A stretch of 64,000 nucleotides of DNA from Pseudomonas versuta (GTDB lineage Bacteria > Pseudomonadota > Gammaproteobacteria > Pseudomonadales > Pseudomonadaceae). A program made the translations under genes and the position numbers. The notes under the pieces are model-generated. The model did no database searches. It was not told the origin of the DNA and saw only the letters and a program-made list of their open reading frames with translations. Location of the stretch: NCBI RefSeq assembly GCF_001294575.1, contig NZ_CP012676.1:682001-746000 (forward strand), read 5' to 3'. This document shows, piece by piece, positions 44,900 through 53,277 of the stretch; the stretch's first letter is position 1; each line of letters starts with the position of its first letter.

Positions 44900-46213
44900 A
44901 TGATCCGCATCAGAACCAATTTGGCTCCTCGATGGAATCGGCAGATCCTAGAAGCCACCACGCCTCTGACAGTGCTGTCCCCCTACATCACAAAAAACAG
45001 AACGCTTAAGCTCTTGGCCAAGAAGCAAGCAACGTTTTACACACGGTTCGAGGTAAGGGACTTCGTCTGTATGGCGTCAACAATCGCTGCCTTCAAGCTG
45101 TTGCTCATCAACAAGTGCACTATTTACGAGGTAAAGGACCTTCATGCGAAAGTCATCATGGACGAGGCTGACTTCGTCACACTCGGCAGCCAGAACCTTA
45201 CCTTCAGGGGGGCCTCGAAAAATAAGGAGTTGAGTGTTTGTTTCGATAACAGTAAAGCCAATTCTTGTAACCGAGTTCGGAGCGTGGTCAATGATTGGAT
45301 TGACGACCCGGATCTGGAATTGATCGACTGGGCCAGGGTGTTGCGGATGGAGAAGGATGTTCGCGTAGCCAAAAAGGCTTTCGAAGAATTCAACGAAGCG
45401 ATGTCCAAGATTCAGGGTGAAGCCGATACCTACCAAGCCAACCGAGTCCAGGTTGCTCGGGATCAGCAGGAACAAGAGAGAGCTGCACGAAAGGCTAAGA
45501 ACCTAGCTGCAATTGGTGCTGCCGTGCGGTCTGGCGCACCTTCCGGCACGAAATACACCGGAACAGTAAAGCCCTCTGAGGGCTCTGCACGACTGAAATT
45601 TGATGCGAAGGTTGACCTGCTCCAGTGGACCAGGAAGAACGGCATCTACCTCCCCCGGATGATTAAGTCGAGCCGTTGCCTATGCGTGCTCAATCAACAG
45701 AAGGTCGGCTGGGCAAGGCTTGCGAGCCAACAAATCACGAAATTCGCTCAAAGCATGACCATTGGTGGGATTCTGCCTAAACCGTTCGATCGGGTGGATG
45801 TGACACTCTCCGTCACCCTAAAAGATCTTGATCGGGCGCCTTCCGACACGACTCTTGTTGCCATCTTGAAGAACGAGAACGGGACCGAACTGTGCATGGT
45901 CCCGGTTCTCTACTCAATCGACGAGATCAGCGTTCTCGACACGCTAGGACCCAAGCGAAAGCCCACGGGTAAAAAGCTCAAACCAATCGATCAGCTCAGA
46001 ACCGATCTGAAGAGCTGGATTGATAGCAATAGGGCTGACTTTGAAAGCCTACTGAGCCGCCACATCACCAGCACTACCCCTCTGAAGAAACGGCTCGATG
46101 GGGTCAACGCGGATGTGTTTTTTGAGGGAATGGATACGGTGGTCGATGTGACAATGGTCTTTAAAGGGCGGAACGGTACAAAGCCCATTCTTGTCGCGAC
46201 CACCAGAAACTGA
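44900..46213 (+). CDS. Single-domain phospholipase D-like protein
   Basis: This is a 437-residue protein. The N-terminal 140 residues form a PLD-like domain with LHAKVIMDEADFVTLGSQN. H82 and K84 and the GSQN at 96-99 fit the HxK...GSxN motif, while the usual aspartate falls on Glu89 beside Asp88 and Asp91. One motif per chain implies a dimeric enzyme. A coiled segment at about 150-190 (QQEQERAARKAKNL) precedes an unrecognised C-terminal half. Single-motif PLD proteins are often nucleases in restriction or defence loci. AGGA sits eight bases before ATG. Confidence 0.7.
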   Translation: MIRIRTNLAPRWNRQILEATTPLTVLSPYITKNRTLKLLAKKQATFYTRFEVRDFVCMASTIAAFKLLLINKCTIYEVKDLHAKVIMDEADFVTLGSQNLTFRGASKNKELSVCFDNSKANSCNRVRSVVNDWIDDPDLELIDWARVLRMEKDVRVAKKAFEEFNEAMSKIQGEADTYQANRVQVARDQQEQERAARKAKNLAAIGAAVRSGAPSGTKYTGTVKPSEGSARLKFDAKVDLLQWTRKNGIYLPRMIKSSRCLCVLNQQKVGWARLASQQITKFAQSMTIGGILPKPFDRVDVTLSVTLKDLDRAPSDTTLVAILKNENGTELCMVPVLYSIDEISVLDTLGPKRKPTGKKLKPIDQLRTDLKSWIDSNRADFESLLSRHITSTTPLKKRLDGVNADVFFEGMDTVVDVTMVFKGRNGTKPILVATTRN

Positions 46214-46507
46214 AATTCCACACTGGACTGCCCCGCAACCTGCGCAGTTGCCGCTGGCTCATCAGAACCAATTGTCCAATTATCAGGGCCGTGTTGAACT
46301 CCCCAAGAATCACCAACAACCCAGGTGTTGGCCATATCCTGACACCAAGTAAGAGCTGATGGGTAATTGCACAGGCTTGCCCACCTATTAGCATCGCATT
46401 TGACCAGTACACCGTGTGGGTATGACAGGCAGAGAACGGCCAGTTCCGGTCTTTCGCGACCGGCTACAATCGACCCATAGCTGCCTCTCGCCTATGGCTA
46501 TAGAGGC
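46214..46507. other. Intergenic stretch with dispersed repeat
   Basis: Between the convergent PLD and zinc-ribbon genes. The right part (46424-46500) belongs to the dispersed repeat family. Confidence 0.45.
46424..46500. repeat. Dispersed repeat with paired GACAGGCAG / CTGCCT and CGACCCATAG motifs
   Basis: TGACAGGCAGAGAACGGCC, then GACCGGCTACAATCGACCC, then ATAGCTGCCTCTCGCC. The motifs ATCGACCCATA and GACAGGCAG are shared with 43780-43837. It looks like a degenerate copy of the same repeat. Confidence 0.5.
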
Positions 46508-47311
46508 TTAGCCACCATCCTTCTTGTATTGGTGTATTTCAATCCAGTCATGCTTGCATGTTGTACAGCGGTAAGCTGAACGATTTTCCATGTCGCTGAC
46601 AGTTACCCGAGCCCATTCGGCTTGACGAGTATTCAAATTGGTCACGCTGCGTTGCTCACTACGCACACCCATTAGCGTATCGGTTGAGCTTATGCAGCGA
46701 ACGGTATGCTTACCACAGCTCACGCATTGTTTTGGTACGAACATCCCCCACACATACCAGACAAAAAGCCCGGCGGCTCCGAGTCCCAATGGCCAAAGTG
46801 CCGCGAAGCTATTTGGGCGAAAGTAAATAGAAGCAACGCCGGTTGCAACGCCTGCGAGCGACAGCCAGAAAAGGTGAGTGCGGCTGCTCTTTTGTCGCAG
46901 TATGTATGATTCACGCAATGAGCCGGCTTGAGCCTGCCCCTCTTTGGCTACGTCAGCCACTGGCATTGCAGTGGAGTTGGAAAGGTCCACGGCTTCTGCA
47001 TTTACCAGCGCTTCAAAATGAGCATCGATAGCGCACTTGAGCTCCTGAATCAGACTTTTTCCCTCGCCCCAGTCATACGCTTGACCGCAAATTGTATTGA
47101 TGGTCAATAGAGCCCCGGGGTTGTCAGTGGCTATTGTCAGGTTAATTTGTTGACCAAAGCTCTTCATGCTCCACTTTGAATCACAACTGATAACGCCACC
47201 TGCACGGTCTGTGAATTTCAGTTTCATACCTTGGTCGGCTACCGCTTTCAGCGCGGCCGAATACAGTGAGCCAAAATCCTTGTCGACGTAATGAAATGAA
47301 TCCTTTGCCAT
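46508..47311 (-). CDS. Membrane protein with C-terminal zinc-ribbon-like cysteines
   Basis: This is a 267-residue protein. The N-terminal part (about 1-100) looks like a small soluble domain (FHYVDKDFGSLYSAALKAVADQGMKLKF, SFGQQINLTIATDNPG). Two hydrophobic helices lie around 170-210 (FWLSLAGVATGVASIYF; LGLGAAGLFVWYVWGMFV). After them come CVSCGKH and CTTCKHDW, a probable zinc ribbon. TAGGAAG six bases upstream supports ATG 47311 over the longer reading from 47410. Function unknown. Confidence 0.65.
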   Translation of the reverse strand: MAKDSFHYVDKDFGSLYSAALKAVADQGMKLKFTDRAGGVISCDSKWSMKSFGQQINLTIATDNPGALLTINTICGQAYDWGEGKSLIQELKCAIDAHFEALVNAEAVDLSNSTAMPVADVAKEGQAQAGSLRESYILRQKSSRTHLFWLSLAGVATGVASIYFRPNSFAALWPLGLGAAGLFVWYVWGMFVPKQCVSCGKHTVRCISSTDTLMGVRSEQRSVTNLNTRQAEWARVTVSDMENRSAYRCTTCKHDWIEIHQYKKDGG

Positions 47312-47893
47312 AGTTCTACTTCCTAACGGCCACAAGGGTGTGAAGGGTGGCGGCATTATGCTATCACCTTCAGTGGTATGTGAGAGATGGGGGTTCCCAT
47401 AGATTTGCAAAACCGTACAGGGAATAGCTCACCTGACAGTTTTAGCGAAGACTGCTCCCACGGATGCGACCGACAACCAAGCATGCTCTTCGGCTTCTCT
47501 AGCAGGGGGATGATTCATGTCCACAGCAATTTTCTCAGCATCCTGCGGAATGCATGGGGCCGATCCGCTAAAGCTGTCTTCCATGGCTAGATCACACCCG
47601 TGCAGAAGGTAAGGTTCCATGATCGAGCCCTGTAAAAGGTTTCGCATACGAGAACTTTTACAGGGCGATTAAGTGTTAGATGCTCTACAAGCCCTAGATT
47701 GATGCGCGGACGCCAATTGCTGCGCTTCCAACGCAAGCAAGCAAAGCTTTGAGTCGGGTTTCTTCATTTTATCGCTGGCTTTTCTTTTAATGATCCCTAG
47801 CTCTCATGGAAGCGTCGAAGGATGCTTCTCGCGGCTAATAGTGATCATTAGCTGCCCCAATTTCCCATTTCTCTGAAATGGCCAAGAGGATAA
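47312..47893. other. Non-coding stretch with a hairpin
   Basis: These 582 bases contain the hairpin at 47627-47666. No supported gene. AGAGG at 47885-47889 serves the next gene. Confidence 0.45.
47627..47666. repeat. Perfect 12-bp-arm inverted repeat
   Basis: GCCCTGTAAAAG (47627-47638) and CTTTTACAGGGC (47655-47666) are exact complements. TCG-CATA-CGA inside continues the fold. It is isolated, between two divergent genes, and might be a terminator relic or operator. Confidence 0.6.
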
Positions 47894-49036
47894 GTGCTCT
47901 CTCGCAGTTACGCCCTCATTCTCACGATTGATCCCCAAGTGCTGATGCTATATTTTCTAAATAATAACTGGCGTAAGGGGGTTAATGTGGCGGTTTCATT
48001 GGTGACGGTTCGCAGGAGGGGATGGGGGCGCTTAGATGAGCATGAGCGTTGGGAGGAGATTAAGTCTGGAGATATGGAATTATTGAAGCAAGCCGTCAGC
48101 GTAATTGGGCCTTGGCACTATGTACATGGCGACGTTAAAGTTATTATTGAGTGCGATTTTTCTCCTTTTATTGAAGCGTACAAAATTAATACTAAATCGC
48201 TCAATGTTGCGGAGCTAAGTCATACGTTATCCATAGAACAAATCGAATTTGCATTATTTCCAGAATTGGAATTTGTGGTGAAGGTAACTTTGGAGACTGA
48301 TGAGGATCTCGGTCGGCAACAGTGGTATGTTAGCCATTTTGTTGAGCAGTTCCTGTACGATGTTTTCTTTATCCTAAACATTGCTCGCCCAGGTGTATGC
48401 GATTTTCTTGGTGTACGTATCGATGCGGGAAGAGGGCTAGTTACTGAGCTTCGACTTTCAGCAGATTGTTTTGAGTCAGGGTTTAGAAGTTTGCTGGCAG
48501 GGGACTCACTCTTCGCGCCTCGAATATTACCTTTGGCAACGGTTGTTTATTGGTATAAGAAACTAAATGTGGGGGTCAGGCAAAGAGCCGAGTCTGGCGT
48601 AGAGAAAGCAATTTTTTCAGTCTTGCATATTTGCTGTGGGGCAGATGCAGATGTAGTTTGGGTTATTTGGGCATTTCATGCATTAGAGGCGATATATGGT
48701 ACAAAGGTAGGAGAAGGTTTCACTAATCTAGTTGAGCGGATCTCAACACTCTTAGAGCTAGATGATCAGGGCAAAGGAATGTTGAAGAAACGCTTGCGTG
48801 AAATGTACGACTACCGAAGTGCTTTTGTGCACGGCGGGTACAGAGTGCACCATCCTATGAAAAATGAAGTCATGGATCAAAGCTTACATGAGGATTTCAA
48901 AAAGCTTCTTGAAGTATCGCAATTCGGCTTCAATTTAGTTGTTTTGTCATTGCAATCTCTAGTAGAGAATGGTTGGTGCGGACTGAAAATTAAAGAGCAA
49001 ATGTCTGGCGTGTTGTCAGATGAATTTTCCATGTAG
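47894..49036 (+). CDS. HEPN-like protein with R-x4-H motif
   Basis: This is a 380-residue protein. Near the end, YDYRSAFVHGGYR contains R308-x4-H313, the active-site pattern of ApeA/Swt1-type HEPN RNases. It is preceded by IWAFHALEAIYG and a region with helical character (TNLVERISTLLELDDQGK). The N-terminal 200 residues are not recognised. The gene is visibly more AT-rich than the flanking cargo, which suggests separate acquisition. GTG 47894 with AGAGG five bases upstream is preferred; ATG 47945 has no ribosome site. It is plausibly an abortive-infection RNase. Confidence 0.6.
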   Translation: MLSRSYALILTIDPQVLMLYFLNNNWRKGVNVAVSLVTVRRRGWGRLDEHERWEEIKSGDMELLKQAVSVIGPWHYVHGDVKVIIECDFSPFIEAYKINTKSLNVAELSHTLSIEQIEFALFPELEFVVKVTLETDEDLGRQQWYVSHFVEQFLYDVFFILNIARPGVCDFLGVRIDAGRGLVTELRLSADCFESGFRSLLAGDSLFAPRILPLATVVYWYKKLNVGVRQRAESGVEKAIFSVLHICCGADADVVWVIWAFHALEAIYGTKVGEGFTNLVERISTLLELDDQGKGMLKKRLREMYDYRSAFVHGGYRVHHPMKNEVMDQSLHEDFKKLLEVSQFGFNLVVLSLQSLVENGWCGLKIKEQMSGVLSDEFSM

Positions 49037-49563
49037 GAGGTTTTGATTTTACACCATGCGTTGGAATTATCTCGCAAGCTGACTGTAACCGCCGAATAAA
49101 TGCTTCTAATTTCGTAGACACCTTTAAGCCTTAAAATGAGGCTTGTCAGGATGTGCCATGAGCAACCAGCTTTGCCCTGAATAGTTCGAATGCAAGTGGT
49201 CAATCAAGTTGACGAAAATAAGCTGTCTGTCGCTGATTTAGCAGTCTGTCTTAGTGTATTGATGCTGAATGATTTTGGACGATTCAGAAGTTGAAGAGAA
49301 CGCTGTTGGACATACTGGGAATGCGGCAGCTTTTAGAGCTGACGTTGCGGCTAAAGGTTGGCGTGCCGACTCGTCTCAGATGCCCTAAATCATACGGTAT
49401 GCGGCTGATACCTCTTTGCTTTAATAGTTATGGAAGGAAAGGGCTATTCGAAATGCTCTTGAAATAATAGTTACTAGTAAGTACTGCTCTGTTATTTAAT
49501 GCAAATTAGAAGAGCCACGAGCGGAGTCATGATCCAGTTGCTATCCAAAAATAAAACTTTTGA
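49037..49563. other. Non-coding AT-rich stretch
   Basis: These 527 bases hold no supported gene and no clear repeat, apart from the inverted repeat that starts at 49564. Confidence 0.45.
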
Positions 49564-49602
49564 GCCTTATGCCTTCCTTAGCAAAGCTAAGGAAGGCATA
49601 AG
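49564..49602. terminator. Perfect 18-bp-arm hairpin, probable terminator
   Basis: CCTTATGCCTTCCTTAGC (49564-49581), loop AAA, then its exact complement (49585-49602). On the minus strand it is followed by CTCAAAAGTTTTATTTTT, so it can end the 49627-49959 gene. The arm length is unusual for a terminator. Confidence 0.7.
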
Positions 49603-49626
49603 GTTGATTTATACTGGGGAGAGTTT

Positions 49627-49959
49627 CTATTTCTTGTAGGTGATGGCTAGCGTTGTCGGATAGAATTTAGCTATTTCGTAGTCTGGATTGTAGGTTGCAA
49701 TGTTGTGAGCTGCAATTGTAAGTCCGGCTGCTACCCCACCAACGATAGTAATTACACCGACTCCAAGGGCTGCTATGCGTCCTGCGGTATACACTCGACA
49801 TGTGAGTCCTTGGGACTCAATTAGCTTTTCTATAGTTTTCACGGTGTCACCAAAAAAATCAGATTCGATTTCTTTTATTTTGAAAGACTTTTTTTCTACG
49901 ATCATTGAGGAAATCTCCTCGTTAGATATTTCGCTGGCTGAATAAACACTGATGTCCAT
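49627..49959 (-). CDS. Small membrane protein of unknown function
   Basis: This 110-residue protein has a charged N-terminal half (ISSMIVEKKSFKIKEIESDFFGDTVKTIEKLIESQG). One hydrophobic helix follows (IAALGVGVITIVGGVAAGLTIAAH), then a short tail. Shine-Dalgarno is weak. It lies 32 bases downstream of the exported-protein gene on the same strand, so the two are probably co-transcribed. Not recognised. Confidence 0.6.
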   Translation of the reverse strand: MDISVYSASEISNEEISSMIVEKKSFKIKEIESDFFGDTVKTIEKLIESQGLTCRVYTAGRIAALGVGVITIVGGVAAGLTIAAHNIATYNPDYEIAKFYPTTLAITYKK

Positions 49960-49991
49960 TTTATTTCCAGTTGTTAGTGATATTCATAAGT

Positions 49992-50651
49992 TTAAAATAG
50001 GTCTTTGTTGAGACCCAAGAGCATCATATTTTTATCGTAGCAAAGTGGTACTGAATCGCAGTTACCACCTTTTTTATTTACATCCTTTTTATCCACCAGT
50101 GGAAGATATTTAGGTAGATCTTGATCTTCGATGTCTTGCCCATCGATCGAACAGTTAAAAACCGCTGTTGCCATGCATACAACCTCCATTTTTTTTATGT
50201 CTGCCGAGCGCGATGATGTCTCCTTCTCAGGCTGCGGTTGGAACTGCTGTCCTCCATATCCAGGACCAGTACCCTCTTTATAAGCCACGACACCGCCTGA
50301 AGTATCTGTGCCCAAGTACCATCCAGTAGTAACGCCGTAGAGTCCGGCGGGTGCATTCCCCATAAACTCGCCTTGATGTGCGCATGTTCCCGCGCTATCG
50401 CAACTGGTAAGTCGAAATCCTGGAACCGCTTTAATGAAGCGATTTCCATTTTGATCTACGTAAGGCCGGTTCACCGATTGATATACGGAGTTTGGAAGAG
50501 AACAGTTGAAATGTTTGATCGACAATATAGGAGCGGGGGTCGGTGTCTTATCGCATACGCGAACGTCCACATCCGCAGCGGCTGTGATGGCTACACCTGC
50601 CTGTAAAACTACTATTAGCATTGCGTTAATTAGTGAGGTTTTAATATTCAT
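49992..50651 (-). CDS. Exported cysteine-containing protein of unknown function
   Basis: This 219-residue protein starts at ATG 50651 with a signal peptide (TSLINAMLIVVLQAGVAITAAAD). The mature part has eight cysteines or so in short contexts (VRVCDK, HFNCSL, TSCDSAGTCAH, VVCMATAVFNCS, NCDSVPLCYDK), suggesting disulfides in the periplasm or outside the cell. It is not recognised. Located in an AT-rich part of the island with the small membrane protein downstream; a secreted toxin with a membrane immunity partner is one possible reading. Confidence 0.6.
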   Translation of the reverse strand: MNIKTSLINAMLIVVLQAGVAITAAADVDVRVCDKTPTPAPILSIKHFNCSLPNSVYQSVNRPYVDQNGNRFIKAVPGFRLTSCDSAGTCAHQGEFMGNAPAGLYGVTTGWYLGTDTSGGVVAYKEGTGPGYGGQQFQPQPEKETSSRSADIKKMEVVCMATAVFNCSIDGQDIEDQDLPKYLPLVDKKDVNKKGGNCDSVPLCYDKNMMLLGLNKDLF

Positions 50652-50852
50652 CTTAGTGCTCGGTTTTCTGATTGTGGGTTGGGTTTGCATGGCGCCCAAA
50701 AACTACGCTTTAGTGCAGTGTTCAGAGCGGTATTGCCGACGATTTGCTGTTCGGTGGTGCAGCGTGGGGGCTGTGGAACACGGTTTTCTTCTGCGAAGCT
50801 GGGCTGTCATGCACGGCGGGCTCCTTGTTTCGGCATAAATAGCTTGGTGCTG

Positions 50853-50883
50853 GCGAATTATGTCGAGTATCGACATAATTCGC
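50853..50883. promoter_or_regulatory. Perfect palindromic operator candidate
   Basis: GCGAATTATGTCGA (50853-50866), GTA, TCGACATAATTCGC (50870-50883): exact 14-bp arms. It lies 53 bases before the XRE regulator start and between divergent genes. Most likely it is the binding site of that regulator. Confidence 0.7.
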
Positions 50884-50936
50884 TATTCCTGTCCAGGGGC
50901 CAATGCCCAACCATTCCGCTCCAATTGGAGGGCGGT

Positions 50937-51284
50937 ATGTCGGGCACTGAAGAAAGACAACTGGCAGTGGTCGTGGGACGGGCCATTGCCAAGCAACGCA
51001 AACGCTGCGGCTTAACTCAAAATGAGGTCGCGGAAAAATTGGGGGTTAGCTTTGACGTTGTGTCGCGTACTGAACGCGGTATCGTCATGCCTGGCATCTC
51101 ACGACTGATGCAGCTCGCCGCGATTTTTGACTGCGAGACAGCGGAGTTACTAACCGAAACCAGTACCCGCTCTACGGATCAGGCCAGTCGCATGGCTGAT
51201 CTGATCAGTGATCTCAACCACGCTGAACGGTTGCTTATCATGAGCATGGTTGAGCAGTTGGTTGCGTACATGAAGCAGAAGTAG
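50937..51284 (+). CDS. XRE-family helix-turn-helix regulator
   Basis: This 115-residue protein has an N-terminal XRE domain (AIAKQRKRCGLTQNEVAEKLGVSFDVVSRTERGIVMPGISRLMQLA). Seen in parts, GLTQNEVAEKLGVS and RTERG are the diagnostic segments. The tail is helical (ADLISDLNHAERLLIMSMVEQLVAYM), possibly for dimerisation. GGAGGG five bases upstream fixes ATG 50937. It probably represses its own promoter and the divergent exported-protein operon through the palindrome at 50853-50883. Confidence 0.85.
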   Translation: MSGTEERQLAVVVGRAIAKQRKRCGLTQNEVAEKLGVSFDVVSRTERGIVMPGISRLMQLAAIFDCETAELLTETSTRSTDQASRMADLISDLNHAERLLIMSMVEQLVAYMKQK

Positions 51285-51295
51285 CTTGATTGAGA

Positions 51296-51490
51296 TCAGG
51301 ATTGGGCAGTTGCAGTTAATTCGATCCCTGCTTCTGTCGTGATTAGCTCGAATAGCAAACCCGCCAGCAGCACTGCAATCAGGATTGGCCAGGAGCGAGC
51401 CATCAGAACTGCTAGTGCTACTGCCAATAGGCAGCTGGCCAGAATGCCGAAAAACATGAAAAGCAGACCGACAAAGCGTATGAAATTCAT
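51296..51490 (-). CDS. Small two-helix membrane protein
   Basis: This 64-residue protein has two hydrophobic helices (FVGLLFMFFGILASCLLAVAL; WPILIAVLLAGLLFEL). AAGGA lies eight bases before ATG. It follows the DUF932 gene on the same strand but is separated from it by a strong terminator. Function unknown. Confidence 0.6.
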   Translation of the reverse strand: MNFIRFVGLLFMFFGILASCLLAVALAVLMARSWPILIAVLLAGLLFELITTEAGIELTATAQS

Positions 51491-51505
51491 CGTATTTTCC
51501 TTCAG

Positions 51506-51540
51506 GCGGAAAAATGCCTGAGCGTTGATCGCTCAGGCAT
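51506..51540 (-). terminator. Rho-independent terminator of the DUF932 gene
   Basis: On the minus strand ATGCCTGAGCG, loop ATCAA, CGCTCAGGCAT, then TTTTCC. The arms are 11 bp (51514-51524 and 51530-51540). Confidence 0.8.
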
Positions 51541-51557
51541 GTTGGTCGAAAACAATT

Positions 51558-52526
51558 TTAGGCAACTAGTCGAAGAGCCGAGTCGAGTGCGCGTTGCTTG
51601 ATTTGCGCTCCCTGCCCGAACCAAGCTGAGTCCATCCGGTACTCTGAACTCCTGGCACGACGCTCGTGATCGACATACTCAGTTACTGCGTTTAGCAGGC
51701 CCCATGCGGTGCCGCGAGCGGACTCCATGTTTGATCCGCGACCTTTGCCCTCGTACAAGTTTTGAACCTTCTCCAACGCTCGTTTGTTGGGTAGTACGTC
51801 GGGAATGGGATCATGGGCATGGGTCTCACATAGCACCTCCATAAAAAAGCTCATCGCCTCAGGCCACTGAACTTTGCGTTCGGAGAGCACGCGCATCCGA
51901 TACATGAATTCGTCCCATTGCGAAACGGCGATACCGACTTGCTTTTTCACAGTCTGCGGATTGAATCGCGTGTTATGTGGGACCTTGATTGCATGGGGGA
52001 TACCATCCAAAGCAATGCTCAACGTGTTGTTGCAAACCACGCGAACGGTGGTCGGCGTGGCTGTGGTCGCGAGGGTGCCGTCACATGAGGTCGCCAGCAA
52101 CAAGTAGCCATTAACCTGATCGTTACCCTTCAAGATGGCGTTCTGCCCGGTTCGCGCTAATGCCCAGAACTTACGCCCTCCCTTCAGAACACCTGCCGTT
52201 TCCAGCTCATAGCCGGACACTTCAGTCAGGTCTCGATAGAATTCCATCACCTCACGCGGCTGAACAATTTGATAGCGGTTGGAAACTACCGACAGCGGTG
52301 CTTTGGTATCGGAGCGGTACAGCACCTTTTGTTCCGGGAATGAGTGAATGCTGCCCATATGGCCGATAGCATCGGCCTTAAAGTGAACCGGGCTTTCCTG
52401 GATTTGCCAGTCCATACCGGCCTCACGCTGCCAGATTTCAATAGGTTGTTTTTGCGTCAGTTGACTGCCGAGGCCATGCCACGGAGTCGCACCAACGTAA
52501 GCCATTTGTTCGACTTGATGAGCCAT
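51558..52526 (-). CDS. DUF932 phage/plasmid-like protein
   Basis: This 322-residue protein of the DUF932 (TIGR03299-type) family is common on plasmids, phages and islands. Typical segments are the start AYVGATPWHGLG, then SNRYQIVQPREVMEFY, GRKFWALARTG, TTPTTVRVVCNNTLSIAL and the end RGTAWGLLNAVTEYVDHE. Its biochemical role is not established. It may help the element after entry, as many early plasmid genes do. Confidence 0.88.
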   Translation of the reverse strand: MAHQVEQMAYVGATPWHGLGSQLTQKQPIEIWQREAGMDWQIQESPVHFKADAIGHMGSIHSFPEQKVLYRSDTKAPLSVVSNRYQIVQPREVMEFYRDLTEVSGYELETAGVLKGGRKFWALARTGQNAILKGNDQVNGYLLLATSCDGTLATTATPTTVRVVCNNTLSIALDGIPHAIKVPHNTRFNPQTVKKQVGIAVSQWDEFMYRMRVLSERKVQWPEAMSFFMEVLCETHAHDPIPDVLPNKRALEKVQNLYEGKGRGSNMESARGTAWGLLNAVTEYVDHERRARSSEYRMDSAWFGQGAQIKQRALDSALRLVA

Positions 52527-52614
52527 GATTACGATTCCTTAGGGTGCGAGCCGGCATAAAGGCCACGCATCGCGTGGCCTTGTCCGGACGTATAAAAAGA
52601 GAAGTGGGAAACGG

Positions 52615-52944
52615 TTAAGCAGGGAGGTTGAAGCGATGCCCACAGATCAGGCAGAGGTTGTGGGCGAGTACATGACGGTCAAGCTTATCGCCCAGTTGAG
52701 CGCCTAATGCACAGCCGCCAGCGCCGCCAACAAGCCCGCCGAGAATCGCGCCAGAAACGGCTCCGAGGGTAACTCCCCGTGGGCCGGTAATGGCGGCGAC
52801 TAGCGCCCCTGCCTGACTGCCAGCAAGTGCGGCGCAGGCGCCACGAGCAGCTCCGCCTAGGGTGCCAATGGCCGCGCCGATTTTCATTGCGTGATGGAAA
52901 GAAGCGACTTTGAGGGAATGACAGCGAGGGCACTGCAATGACAT
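52615..52944 (-). CDS. Small zinc-ribbon/glycine-zipper protein
   Basis: This 109-residue protein begins CPRCHS and ends CLICGHRF, a split four-cysteine zinc ribbon. Between them is a glycine- and alanine-rich hydrophobic segment (KIGAAIGTLGGAARGACAAL, GAVSGAILGGLVGGAGGCAL) of glycine-zipper type, likely membrane inserted. ATG 52944 is chosen; the frame is open further upstream but without similarity. Function unknown. Upstream on the same strand as DUF932. Confidence 0.6.
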   Translation of the reverse strand: MSLQCPRCHSLKVASFHHAMKIGAAIGTLGGAARGACAALAGSQAGALVAAITGPRGVTLGAVSGAILGGLVGGAGGCALGAQLGDKLDRHVLAHNLCLICGHRFNLPA

Positions 52945-53277
52945 GGTTCGAAGCTCCGTGGGGGATGTCAAAGTAGTGATGTGTGGTTGAGAAATTTTCG
53001 AATCGGATCTGAGTTTTGAATGAAAGATATGATCCGGGCCTCGGCCAACAACGAAGGCTAGCAAAAAGTCGTTTAGGCCTTGAACAGCCAGGGGCGATTG
53101 GCCATTATCTGACTCTGTGCACGACATTCGGATGGTTGGCACGCCTGCCCGCTCCGTTCACGAGCGTTACTCAAGCGGCTTTGCTCAAGGAAGGATCCGT
53201 ATGGAAATGCTCTTATCTGTAACTTTTATGGTGGTCACTTGACCTTTTCGTAGCCATATATATTTCCTAGGACGTAC

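Noticed and set aside
46161..46412. 83-codon hydrophobic minus-strand frame
   Set aside because: GTG start without ribosome site, overlaps the end of the PLD gene by 53 bases; the hydrophobic stretch alone is not enough.
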